NCBI RefSeq assembly: GCF_000237325.1
Contig: NC_017542.1
Location: 301,001 to 365,000 of the forward strand
Reading direction: 5' to 3'
Source of the DNA: Paenibacillus polymyxa M1
GTDB lineage: Bacteria > Bacillota > Bacilli > Paenibacillales > Paenibacillaceae
DNA: 64,000 nucleotides
This document shows, one piece after another, positions 37,611 through 45,295 of the stretch; within the stretch, counting starts at the first letter, position 1, and every line of letters starts with the position of its first letter. A program made the position numbers and the translations under genes. The notes under the pieces were generated by a model. That model saw only the letters and a list, made by a program, of their open reading frames with translations. It had not been told where the DNA came from and ran no database searches.

Positions 37611-38570
37611 TTATTTCATGTCTCGCCAGTTTTGGATATTTTCTTCCCAAATATATTTATATTTTTCGACAATATCTTTAGCTGTCTTTGGTTTTTGTCC
37701 AGTCAATAATTCAATTGCATTAGATTCAACGTTTAAAAGACCTTCTTGAATGCTAGCATCAGTTGTCATGAGATCTTCGCCACAGAATGGAACAGGTGAT
37801 TGAGAGAAATCTCCCGTAATTTCTTTGGGAATGTGTAACTTTTTCAGGTATTCATAATATTGCTCTGGATTGACAGGAATGTACTCAAGATCTTTACAAG
37901 AAATTTCTTTAATTAGGTTACAAAGATCTCTTACAGAAACAGACTCTGACCCTACAATGTTATAAGCCTTGTTGTCTTCGCCTTTTCCAAGGAGAGCTGC
38001 GGCTGCGGCTCTTGCACAGTCATCTTTGTGAACTAAAGTGGCTCGGCCTTCACCAGCAGTGCTTAACCATTTATTATCAGACATTAGTGCTAACATAGGA
38101 TACATGGTCAGATAGTTCTCTAAATATAAATTATTTCTCATTGCATTATAGGCAATACCTGTTGACTTTAAGTAATTTTCAGTCGCTGTATGGTCTGGAG
38201 TTACAAAAACGTGAGCATATTTTGGATCCGTTGCACCAATAAAAGAACTATATGTGATGTGAGAGATTCCTGCTTTAATTGCCGTATCAATCGCATTTTT
38301 GTGTTGTTGTACTCTTTTGCCTACTTCAAGACCCGAGACAATATAGATACGATCACCATTTTTGAATGCTCGTTCCATTGATGGAATGTCATCATAATTG
38401 ATTTCAAAGATTTTTACTCCTGCATTTTCCCAACGTTGAACCCTAGCTTTGGGAATTCTATCTTTTTTCATGCAAGTGAAAGTTAGATTATGACCATCTA
38501 CTTCTTCAAGAACAGTTTCTGCTACGCGACTTGCTAATTGACCATCTACTCCTGTAATAATATAACGCAT
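37611..38570 (-). CDS. NmrA-like NAD(P)-binding SDR protein
   Basis: A 319-residue atypical short-chain dehydrogenase/NmrA-like protein. Rossmann motif ITGVDGQLASRVAETV at the N terminus, then AGISHITYSSFIGA and NAMRNNLYLENYLTMYP, characteristic of NmrA/YtfG-like quinone reductases or redox sensors. Start 38570 follows AGAAGAAGG; the in-frame ATG at 38603 is upstream of that site. The codon use is markedly A/T-rich compared with the neighbouring sugar genes, suggesting recent acquisition together with the divergent LysR gene. Substrate unknown. Confidence 0.85.
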   Translation of the reverse strand: MRYIITGVDGQLASRVAETVLEEVDGHNLTFTCMKKDRIPKARVQRWENAGVKIFEINYDDIPSMERAFKNGDRIYIVSGLEVGKRVQQHKNAIDTAIKAGISHITYSSFIGATDPKYAHVFVTPDHTATENYLKSTGIAYNAMRNNLYLENYLTMYPMLALMSDNKWLSTAGEGRATLVHKDDCARAAAAALLGKGEDNKAYNIVGSESVSVRDLCNLIKEISCKDLEYIPVNPEQYYEYLKKLHIPKEITGDFSQSPVPFCGEDLMTTDASIQEGLLNVESNAIELLTGQKPKTAKDIVEKYKYIWEENIQNWRDMK

Positions 38571-38622
38571 TTTGATACCTTCTTCTCTAGTGATAATTTT
38601 CACAAGGAAAGAATATCATAGG

Positions 38623-38651
38623 TTGACGCAAGTGTGTAATTACCTTATGTT
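38623..38651 (+). promoter_or_regulatory. putative promoter of the LysR gene in the divergent region
   Basis: TTGACG (38623-38628), 17-bp spacer, TATGTT (38646-38651), in the 122-bp region between the divergent NmrA-like and LysR genes. Confidence 0.45.
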
Positions 38652-38692
38652 ATGATTTATAAAAAACATTTATTACTAAAAGGGTGTTTCAA

Positions 38693-39574
38693 ATGAATAT
38701 TCAACAACTAAAATGCTTTGTTTCTCTTGCTGAGACACTTAACTTTTCAACAACTGCGAATAAATTAAATTTGACACAACCTGCTGTGAGTCACAACATC
38801 AAAAGCTTAGAAAATGAATTGGGAATCGTTTTAGTCGTTCGGAACAAAAGAACTGTCAATTTGACTGTAGCCGGCAATAGTTTTTATGAAGATATTGAAG
38901 GGCTTCTATTTAGATTAGACCAATCCATAAAGAAAGCAAAACGACTTTCGGAAAAATATGATAGTACCTTAATCATTGGCTACACGGAGACTGTTTTTGA
39001 GAAGAAAGTTTTGCCGGATATTATTAAGCGATTTAAGGAAAAATATCCACAGATTCAAATTCAGTTAAAAAAATCCAATTTGACTAGAGAAAAAGATGAC
39101 TTATTAAACCAAAAGTTTGATATTATATTTACTACAGAAGATAATTTAGGAAAGGACATTGATTTTTGCTTTTACCCCGTTCTTAAAGGCTCGTATGTTT
39201 GTGTTTTGCCCCAAAATCATCCTCTTGCGAATGAACGTGAACTAACCTTCGAACAATTAAATCATAAATCGATCATTTTATTTAACGAGCACCAATCCCC
39301 TCCAACACTAAAAAGCATGCACAGGAAAATTATTGAGAATTGTCCTGAGTCAAGTTTTACCTATGGAGATACCATAAATACAATACACACCATGATAAAA
39401 AGTGATCTTGGTGTTTCGGTTCTGCCGAACTTTGTGGTTGTTGAGGATAACGAGATCTCGTTTGTTCCTTTAAGCTACACTGAAGAAGTGATTTATGGCG
39501 TTGCTTGTCTTCGAGGTGAAGAGCGCTTAGAAGTAAAACGATGGATTTCAACTTTAAAAGAATTACTCACCTGA
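38693..39574 (+). CDS. LysR family transcriptional regulator
   Basis: A 293-residue LysR regulator: winged helix (MNIQQLKCFVSLAETLNFSTTANKLNLTQPAVSHNIKSLENELGIVLVVRNKRTVNLT) and effector domain from about residue 90. The ATG at 38693 follows AAAAGGG with an 8-base spacing; the upstream GTG at 38684 overlaps that site. Divergent from the NmrA-like gene, its likely target. A/T-rich like that gene. It is followed by a degraded IS element. Confidence 0.9.
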   Translation: MNIQQLKCFVSLAETLNFSTTANKLNLTQPAVSHNIKSLENELGIVLVVRNKRTVNLTVAGNSFYEDIEGLLFRLDQSIKKAKRLSEKYDSTLIIGYTETVFEKKVLPDIIKRFKEKYPQIQIQLKKSNLTREKDDLLNQKFDIIFTTEDNLGKDIDFCFYPVLKGSYVCVLPQNHPLANERELTFEQLNHKSIILFNEHQSPPTLKSMHRKIIENCPESSFTYGDTINTIHTMIKSDLGVSVLPNFVVVEDNEISFVPLSYTEEVIYGVACLRGEERLEVKRWISTLKELLT

Positions 39575-39639
39575 ACCAAGTTCTTCGCTCACAATAGCGT
39601 AAAGAAAAGGAAGAACTTCTGGAATCTCATATGTTGTCC

Positions 39640-40167
39640 ATCCACCGTCTTCATCCCTATTTTGGTTATCTGCGTATGCAGTTGCCTTACGTAAGGAAGG
39701 CTTCTTGGTCAACCACAAAAAGGTATACCGACTCATGAGAAAATGGGGAATTCAGTCGGTTATCCGGATCTATTTAACAATGGAATCGTCGCTTGGCGTC
39801 TTTCACAGCGAAACGATCTTGCCCTCGTTAACGAAACACTAGATGCACTAAGTAAGGACGTAAATATAGAGGGGGTTATTCTCCATTCAGACCAGGGTTT
39901 TCAGTATACCTCGAAACCGTTTAACCGCAAGCTTAAAAGCTCGGAATCCTTGGAAGCCATTCCAGGAGAGGAAACTGTCTAGACAATGCCTGCATAGAGT
40001 CCTTCTTTTCTCACCTGAAAACAGAAAAGATTTATTTAAGCAAACCCGAAACCTTTGCTGAGGCAGAACAACAGGTATGTGAATATATCTCATTTTATAA
40101 CCAAAGTAGATTCCAGAAAAAATTAAACAACCGTTCCCCGGTTGAATACCGAGAAACGGCTGCTTAA
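39640..40167 (+). pseudogene. IS3 family (IS150-like) transposase orfB, degraded
   Basis: Three fragments in different frames of an IS3 OrfB integrase: RKEGFLVNHKKVYRLMRKWGIQSVIR (about 39684-39768), DLFNNGIVAWRLSQRNDLALVNETLDAL...VILHSDQGFQYTS (to about 39930) and NCLDNACIESFFSHLKTEKIYLSKPETFAEAEQQVCEYISFYNQSRFQKKLNNRSPVEYRETAA with a stop at 40165-40167. The second Asp (HSDQG) and the Glu (ACIESFF) of the DDE triad remain, but the first-Asp segment is deleted and there are at least two frameshifts. OrfA is not visible. The sequence around 40180-40205 (TGTCTACTTGACAGGGG) may be the right end. It marks an old insertion. Confidence 0.85.
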
Positions 40168-40245
40168 AAGTGTCTTTTTAGTCCTGTCTACTTGACAGGG
40201 GTATGACCACAAAGCGGTGTTTTTATTTTAAGCTCTCGCAAATGA

Positions 40246-41181
40246 TTATGACAAATTCCACTCATATGTAAGCTCAACATGGTCAACGCCCCATGCACTG
40301 CTGCGGTATTCCTTCTTAAATCTGAAACCTGCTTGTGTATACATATGAATCGCATGTTTTTGGTCTTCCGTTGTTTCCAGATAAACTTGCCGATAACCTT
40401 TTTCCCTGCAATACTGTGTCGCTTGACTCAGCAGCCTTTTCCCAAGCCCCATTCCTCTAAAGTCAGGATGTAAAATAAACCATCTCAATTGAGCTTTTTC
40501 TGATGTATGGCCGATAATCGCAATAGCGCCAATTATTATTCCGTTTGCTTCAGCAAGCCATATCCTGTCTTTTTCCGGACTATAGTTCTCCAAGAACTCA
40601 TAAAAGGTTTTGCAGACATAGCCTTCAAATACATGATTGTATCCGCATTCTTTGGCATATATCCAGCCGTGCAGGTAAATCAGATAACCAATATCTCCAG
40701 CTCTAATCTCTGAACGTATGCTAATTTTTTCTTCTGTGGAAACAGGGTTGTCAGTGAGAGCACTTTCGATCATCTCCATGCCCTCCACAAGCTTTTTTTG
40801 GTTATGTACTTGCAGTTTGTCAACCATTTGGGAAATTTGTTGGTCGGAAAGCGCGTCCAGTCTGGCAAGCGTCTCCCGTCCTTTATCGGTGAGATAGAGA
40901 AAATATAATCGCCCATCCTCAGCAGACCGCACTTTGTAAGTCAGGTTAAACGCCTCAAATCGTTTCATCATCCTACTTAAATAGCCTGAATCCATTCTTA
41001 GGGCTTCGATTAACTTTTTCGACGTACAATTCTCGATATTATTCAGTTCGTATAATACACGAGCTTCAGATAGAGAAAATTCACTATCCAGCAAATACTG
41101 CTCTAACAGTCCAAGAACATTTGTATAAAAACGATTGAATTTTCGAATGGAATGAACTATTGACGTGTAAGTTGAATTCAT
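40246..41181 (-). CDS. MarR-GNAT fusion: MarR-type regulator with C-terminal N-acetyltransferase
   Basis: A 311-residue fusion. N-terminal MarR winged helix (about 1-145): FSLSEARVLYELNNIENCTSKKLIEALRMDSGYLSRMMKRFEAFNLTYKVRSAEDGRLYFLYLTDKGRE. C-terminal GNAT acetyltransferase (about 155-311): IWLAEANGIIIGAIAIIG, the acetyl-CoA loop HPDFRGMGLGKRLLSQA, and CREKGYRQVYLETTEDQKHAIHMYTQAGF. Start 41181 is 5 bases after AGGAGG, and homology begins here. Acetyltransferase substrate unknown. The promoter contains two TGAC-N3-GTCA palindromes, so autoregulation by the MarR part is likely. Confidence 0.93.
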   Translation of the reverse strand: MNSTYTSIVHSIRKFNRFYTNVLGLLEQYLLDSEFSLSEARVLYELNNIENCTSKKLIEALRMDSGYLSRMMKRFEAFNLTYKVRSAEDGRLYFLYLTDKGRETLARLDALSDQQISQMVDKLQVHNQKKLVEGMEMIESALTDNPVSTEEKISIRSEIRAGDIGYLIYLHGWIYAKECGYNHVFEGYVCKTFYEFLENYSPEKDRIWLAEANGIIIGAIAIIGHTSEKAQLRWFILHPDFRGMGLGKRLLSQATQYCREKGYRQVYLETTEDQKHAIHMYTQAGFRFKKEYRSSAWGVDHVELTYEWNLS

Positions 41182-41215
41182 AAAGATACCTCCTGAAATT
41201 ACTATTTGGAATATT

Positions 41216-41266
41216 ATGATAATGGAGATATCTGACAAAGTCAATTATTTTATCTGACTTAGTCAG
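41216..41266 (-). promoter_or_regulatory. promoter and paired operators of the MarR-GNAT gene
   Basis: On the minus strand TTGACT (41239-41244), 17-bp spacer, TATCAT (41216-41221). Two similar palindromes overlap and precede the -35: TGACAAAGTCA (41233-41243) and CTGACTTAGTCAG (41254-41266), with centres 22 bp apart, i.e. two helical turns. This suits two MarR dimers on one face of DNA, blocking the promoter. Assigned to the adjacent MarR-GNAT protein by position. Confidence 0.7.
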
Positions 41267-41324
41267 GTATTTAATTCGTTCCACTCCGCCCTTCCAGAAA
41301 ATCATCATCATGAGATCGGAACTA

Positions 41325-41747
41325 CTAAAGAGCTTTATATGTACGTGACGCTTCTGACAATTCGACAGTATAAGCCCGCTGTCTGTTCAGCGAGAAAAGC
41401 ATTCTGCCAGTTTTATTCATATCACTGACGAAAAGGACAACATCTGGTCAGGCATCCGAGTACGTCAGTCCATTGTTCACAGAAAGATAAAAGCTTGAGA
41501 AACGATCTTTTGAAAGCAGGTTGTTTCTCAGGCTTCTTACATTTTTCGCAACCTTTGTTGCAGCTACTACAGAATCCGGATTTATTGCTCCGGTATAGAC
41601 TTTTGCGCCTCTTTTTAAAAGCTCAAGAGCTAAATGCTTTCCAAGTCCCCGATCCGCTAGGCCTATTCCAGCCTTGAAACTGACCGGGTCCGACGCAAGA
41701 GAGCTTCTGTCTATGGAGCTGATTTTCATAACGTCATTCACTGTCAA
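41325..41747 (-). pseudogene. broken short-chain dehydrogenase remnant
   Basis: The frame from 41747 reads IGLADRGLGKHLALELLKRGAKVYTGAINPDSVVAATK, a short-chain dehydrogenase N terminus in which the TGxxxGxG region is altered (usual form TGANRGLGKHL). It then loses SDR similarity, meets an in-frame TGA at 41448-41450, and continues open for 40 more codons (PDVVLFVSDMNKTGRMLFSLNRQRAYTVEL...) to a stop at 41325-41327. It looks like a decayed gene or a fusion of two fragments. It has no normal ribosome binding site. Confidence 0.65.
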
Positions 41748-41795
41748 TAGTACTTTTCCTCAGCAATTCGTTGGAGTTCAGATATAGGTAGTTTG

Positions 41796-41834
41796 AAAAA
41801 AACAGTCAGGACAGATACGCTCTGTTCCTGACTG
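41796..41834. terminator. terminator hairpin downstream of the 114-residue gene
   Basis: CAGTCAGGACAGA (41803-41815) pairs with TCTGTTCCTGACTG (41821-41834) with one bulge; the minus strand has a run of seven T. Forty bases after the stop of the gene at 41875. Confidence 0.85.
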
Positions 41835-41874
41835 CTCTTTTTGTTAACTAGGTCTAGCTGCGTTCGGTACGAAC

Positions 41875-42219
41875 TTAACCGATTACGACAAATGAGGATA
41901 CGCCAGCAGGTACGGATCTAACGCGGAATAATACTCCATCATCTCTAAAAGTACGCAGAATATAAGGCTGGTTCGTAGGTGTGCGGACTCTGTTGAATCG
42001 GGCAGTACCAAAGCGGTCGAAGCCTGCAGCTTGAACAAAGGTTCCATCTAAACGCCGGAGTGTTGCAAAAAATCCAGACGTGTTAAAAGGTACACCATCA
42101 TTGTTAGCCCAGATAACTGTAAATCTACGAAGGGTTTGTGTTGGACTCACATTGCGATATCTCGTAACAGGAACCTTTCTGCCCGTAGATTTCAGCGTTT
42201 GTGGAGGACGAATGGCCAC
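41875..42219 (-). CDS. hypothetical protein, 114 residues, GTG start
   Basis: Not recognised with certainty. The protein is basic and Arg/Phe/Thr-rich (MAIRPPQTLKSTGRKVPVTRYRNVSPTQTLRRFTVIWANNDGVPF...), with alternating hydrophobic residues suggesting an all-beta domain, no signal peptide and no Cys. Start GTG at 42219 has AAAGGAG 10 bases upstream and an in-frame stop just before it. It has its own strong terminator. Proteins of this appearance occur in spore-formers and may be spore surface proteins, but that is a guess. Confidence 0.7.
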   Translation of the reverse strand: MAIRPPQTLKSTGRKVPVTRYRNVSPTQTLRRFTVIWANNDGVPFNTSGFFATLRRLDGTFVQAAGFDRFGTARFNRVRTPTNQPYILRTFRDDGVLFRVRSVPAGVSSFVVIG

Positions 42220-42331
42220 TTCAAATCAACTCCTTTGTTGTGATGAGATAGTAAATGCACACAAAGGAGCTTTGGACCGTGCTATAAACTACGGCTTCCT
42301 AAAAATAGGCATATATTGAACTTGGGACATA

Positions 42332-45295
42332 TTATGCCCACTCACGCCGTAGCGTAAAGAGGTCTTTTAACGCGTCTGTAGACAGCTCAGTAATCCAGCC
42401 CTCGGTGCTGGTGATAATTTGGTCGCTGAGCTGCTGCTTGCTCTCCAGCATCTCGTCAATGCGTTCCTCTAGCGTACCCAACGAGATAAATTTGTGAACC
42501 TGTACATCCTTGGTTTGTCCCATTCGGTAGGCTCGGTCTGTAGCCTGATTTTCAACAGCTGGATTCCACCAGCGATCAAAGTGAAAGACGTGGTTGGCAG
42601 CTGTCAGGTTGAGACCCACCCCCCCGGCTTTGAGCGATAAAATAAACACGGACGGCTGCTCGTCAGGAGAGAGCGTATGCGATTGGAATTGGTCAATCAT
42701 TCGGTCACGTGCAGATTTGGATGTACTGCCATTCAGATAGAGCACAGGTTCTTGGAGCTCCTGAGCGAGTACCTGCTGGAGCATCTGACCCATACCAATA
42801 TACTGCGTAAAAATAAGGCAGCGCTCGCCCTCTTCCCGCAGCTCCTTGACCATAGCCAATATGCGCTCCAGTTTGGATGAACGGCTAATGACTGCTTCAA
42901 GATCGGGCTGACTATAACCAGAAGCTGCTGCATCCAGAAGCGCCCCCTTGGTTAAAAGAGCAGGGTGGTCACAAAGCTGCTTCAACTGGGTCAGAGCTGA
43001 CAAAATAGCTCCTTTGCGCTCGATCCCCTCCAGCTTCTGCATCCGTTCCATCAGTTCTTTAACAATCTGATCATAGAGCGCACCCTGCTCGGAGGTAAGG
43101 TGAATGTATGTTTTCATCTCGTTCTTGTCAGGCAAATCAAGTTGAATCGCAGGGTCCTTCTTTTTGCGCCGCAGCATGAAGGGCTGAACCAGCTTCTGCA
43201 AATCCATCGTGCGGTGCTCATTATGTTCTTTTTCAATAGCATTCATAAAGCGATTGCTAAAGGCGCGTGAGCTGCCCAGATAACCTGGATTGATAAAATC
43301 ATAAATGGACCATAGTTCGGACAACCGATTTTCAATAGGTGTTCCTGTCAACGCGATACGATGACGTGCAGGGAAACTGCGCACAGCTGTGGATTGCTTG
43401 GTTTGCGCATTTTTAATGTTTTGCGCTTCATCCAGACAGATCGAATCCCAAGTCATGCTTTGCAGCAGCTCTTGATCCAGAGTTGCTGTAGCGAAGGAGG
43501 TCAGGATGACATCGGCCTGCTCGACTTTTTCGCGGAACAAGTCTCCTTGTTCCCGCTTGCTTCCATAGTGCAGCATGACTCTTAATGAAGGAGCGAAGCG
43601 GCTGAGCTCTTTCTGCCAGTTGCCCAGCACCGAAGTCGGGCAAATCAGCAACGAACTGGAGCGTACACCCGTCTCAGCGGCAATTTCCTGTAGGTGCAGT
43701 AAATAAGTAATAAACTGCACCGTTTTGCCGAGCCCCATATCATCGGCCAGACAGGCGCCCAATCCGAAGCGCCGTAAAAAGGCAAGCCATGCGTATCCGT
43801 CCCGCTGATATGTCCGCAGCTCGGCTTGCAGTCCATCCGGCACGTCCAGAGCGGGCCATTCCGATTGCCGTCCGAGCTGGCTGATCAGCTTCAGTAGATG
43901 AGCGTTCAGCTCTACTTCCAGTCGGAAGCGTGCCGGGTCCTCCGGCTGCTCGCCTGAGGCATCGCCTTCAGGCTCGTCGGTGTTGCCAAGCAGATGCAGC
44001 TGCAGAATGTCCTGAAAGGACAATCCCTGAGCGCTGTCGATTCCGTCCATGGCGCGGCGGATTTGCGCCAGCAGCGCAGGGTCGAGCGCGATCCATTGCC
44101 CGCGGAAGCGCACCAAGCGCTCGTTGCGAGCCACGAGCTCGGCGAATTCCGACTCGCTCAGATCGGCATCGCCGATGGCCACACGCCAATCGAACTGGAC
44201 AATCGAGTCCAGTCCGAACAGCGAGCTGCCCTTCGAGCGCTCTCCCGCTCCCTCGCCGGGGCGAACCTTGGCCCGCAGCTTTGGCTTCTTGCGGGTGGCT
44301 GCCTCCCACCAAGCCGGCAGCAGCACCTGCCAACCACTTTCCAGCAGACGTTGGCTGTCGGTCGTCAGGAATTGCCACGCTGCTTCGTCGGAGAGCGGGC
44401 GACTCAGTATGCCATCGCGGCTTCCGGCACGCTGCCCTGCGGGCAAAATAGCGGTCAAGCGTTCCAGCCATCCGCCTGAGCGCTCACGCACATGCACCGT
44501 CCACGCATCGGGCCATGAGCCGGATGCATATCCATCATCGGCGAGCTGTACAGGCACCAGCAAGGCTGGGTCCTGCTTGTCCTGCAACACAAGCTTGAGC
44601 TTCCAAGATGGCTCGTCGTCCTCCAGCTCTGGCTCCAGCAGTTGTAGAAGCGGGCGAAATGGCGCGGTATCGGCCTTCCATCCAATGGCGATAAGCCAGA
44701 CTTGGGCATCCAGGCCCGCCGCAGCCTGTCGATTGGGGGCGAAGAGAACCGGATACTCTCTTCGCAAATCAGCGGCTTCCGCTTCAGTGCCGTACCAGCG
44801 CTGAAAAACAGCGGCCGAGAACGCCGCTACCAGCCCTTCGCGCTCGTTTTCATCCAGGTTGTCCAGCAAAGCAAGCTCTGCCGGTTGGATGTTTTCCAAT
44901 GCTTCTGCATCCCACTTCCATTGCAGCTTCCCTGCTTGGAATGACGTGAAGTTGGGCACATAGGCTTTCGTTTCAATACAGTGAGCCAATAGAGGGATCA
45001 GCCGAAGCCACGGGGCATTGGCCTCGTCCCAGATCCATTCGATATGCTGTAGAAGCTCCTGCTCTGCCAGAAAAGGAATTACTTGCTCCGAGGGCAGCAC
45101 GATAATATCCGTGTCTTGAACATGCTGAATCTCCAGCTCGGTGCCATAAAATGAAGCCTCATGCCAAGCAAACAAACGCTGCTTCAACATTTGACCGGAA
45201 ATGCTATAGTTCATGGAGGAATCGCCATAGATCAGCGCGTCCCCATAGGTAGTTAATTGAATATGCACCGTAATCGTTTCGGTATATTGGCTCAT
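42332..45295 (-). CDS. SNF2-family DNA/RNA helicase-like ATPase
   Basis: A 987-residue SWI2/SNF2 protein. The N-terminal half (about 1-480) is a bacterial SNF2-associated domain; the ATPase core begins near 490 with LRTYQRDGYAWLAFLRRFGLGACLADDMGLGKTVQFITYLL (Walker A Lys524), LDEAQ (Asp622) as Walker B, LTGTPIENRLSELWSIYDFINPGYLG, and the second RecA lobe with LIFTQYIGMGQML, FILSLKAGGVGLNLTAANHVFHFDRWWNPAVENQATDRAYRMGQ. The sequence around 43.9-44.5 kb is noticeably GC-rich. It overlaps the stop of the SWIM gene by 4 bp. Likely role in chromosome or transcription complex remodelling; exact role unknown. Confidence 0.92.
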   Translation of the reverse strand: MSQYTETITVHIQLTTYGDALIYGDSSMNYSISGQMLKQRLFAWHEASFYGTELEIQHVQDTDIIVLPSEQVIPFLAEQELLQHIEWIWDEANAPWLRLIPLLAHCIETKAYVPNFTSFQAGKLQWKWDAEALENIQPAELALLDNLDENEREGLVAAFSAAVFQRWYGTEAEAADLRREYPVLFAPNRQAAAGLDAQVWLIAIGWKADTAPFRPLLQLLEPELEDDEPSWKLKLVLQDKQDPALLVPVQLADDGYASGSWPDAWTVHVRERSGGWLERLTAILPAGQRAGSRDGILSRPLSDEAAWQFLTTDSQRLLESGWQVLLPAWWEAATRKKPKLRAKVRPGEGAGERSKGSSLFGLDSIVQFDWRVAIGDADLSESEFAELVARNERLVRFRGQWIALDPALLAQIRRAMDGIDSAQGLSFQDILQLHLLGNTDEPEGDASGEQPEDPARFRLEVELNAHLLKLISQLGRQSEWPALDVPDGLQAELRTYQRDGYAWLAFLRRFGLGACLADDMGLGKTVQFITYLLHLQEIAAETGVRSSSLLICPTSVLGNWQKELSRFAPSLRVMLHYGSKREQGDLFREKVEQADVILTSFATATLDQELLQSMTWDSICLDEAQNIKNAQTKQSTAVRSFPARHRIALTGTPIENRLSELWSIYDFINPGYLGSSRAFSNRFMNAIEKEHNEHRTMDLQKLVQPFMLRRKKKDPAIQLDLPDKNEMKTYIHLTSEQGALYDQIVKELMERMQKLEGIERKGAILSALTQLKQLCDHPALLTKGALLDAAASGYSQPDLEAVISRSSKLERILAMVKELREEGERCLIFTQYIGMGQMLQQVLAQELQEPVLYLNGSTSKSARDRMIDQFQSHTLSPDEQPSVFILSLKAGGVGLNLTAANHVFHFDRWWNPAVENQATDRAYRMGQTKDVQVHKFISLGTLEERIDEMLESKQQLSDQIITSTEGWITELSTDALKDLFTLRREWA

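Noticed and set aside
43930..44804. Several long plus- and minus-strand frames in the GC-rich part of the SNF2 gene
   Set aside because: They are shadows produced by high GC in the third position of the real SNF2 frame; no ribosome binding sites or family motifs.
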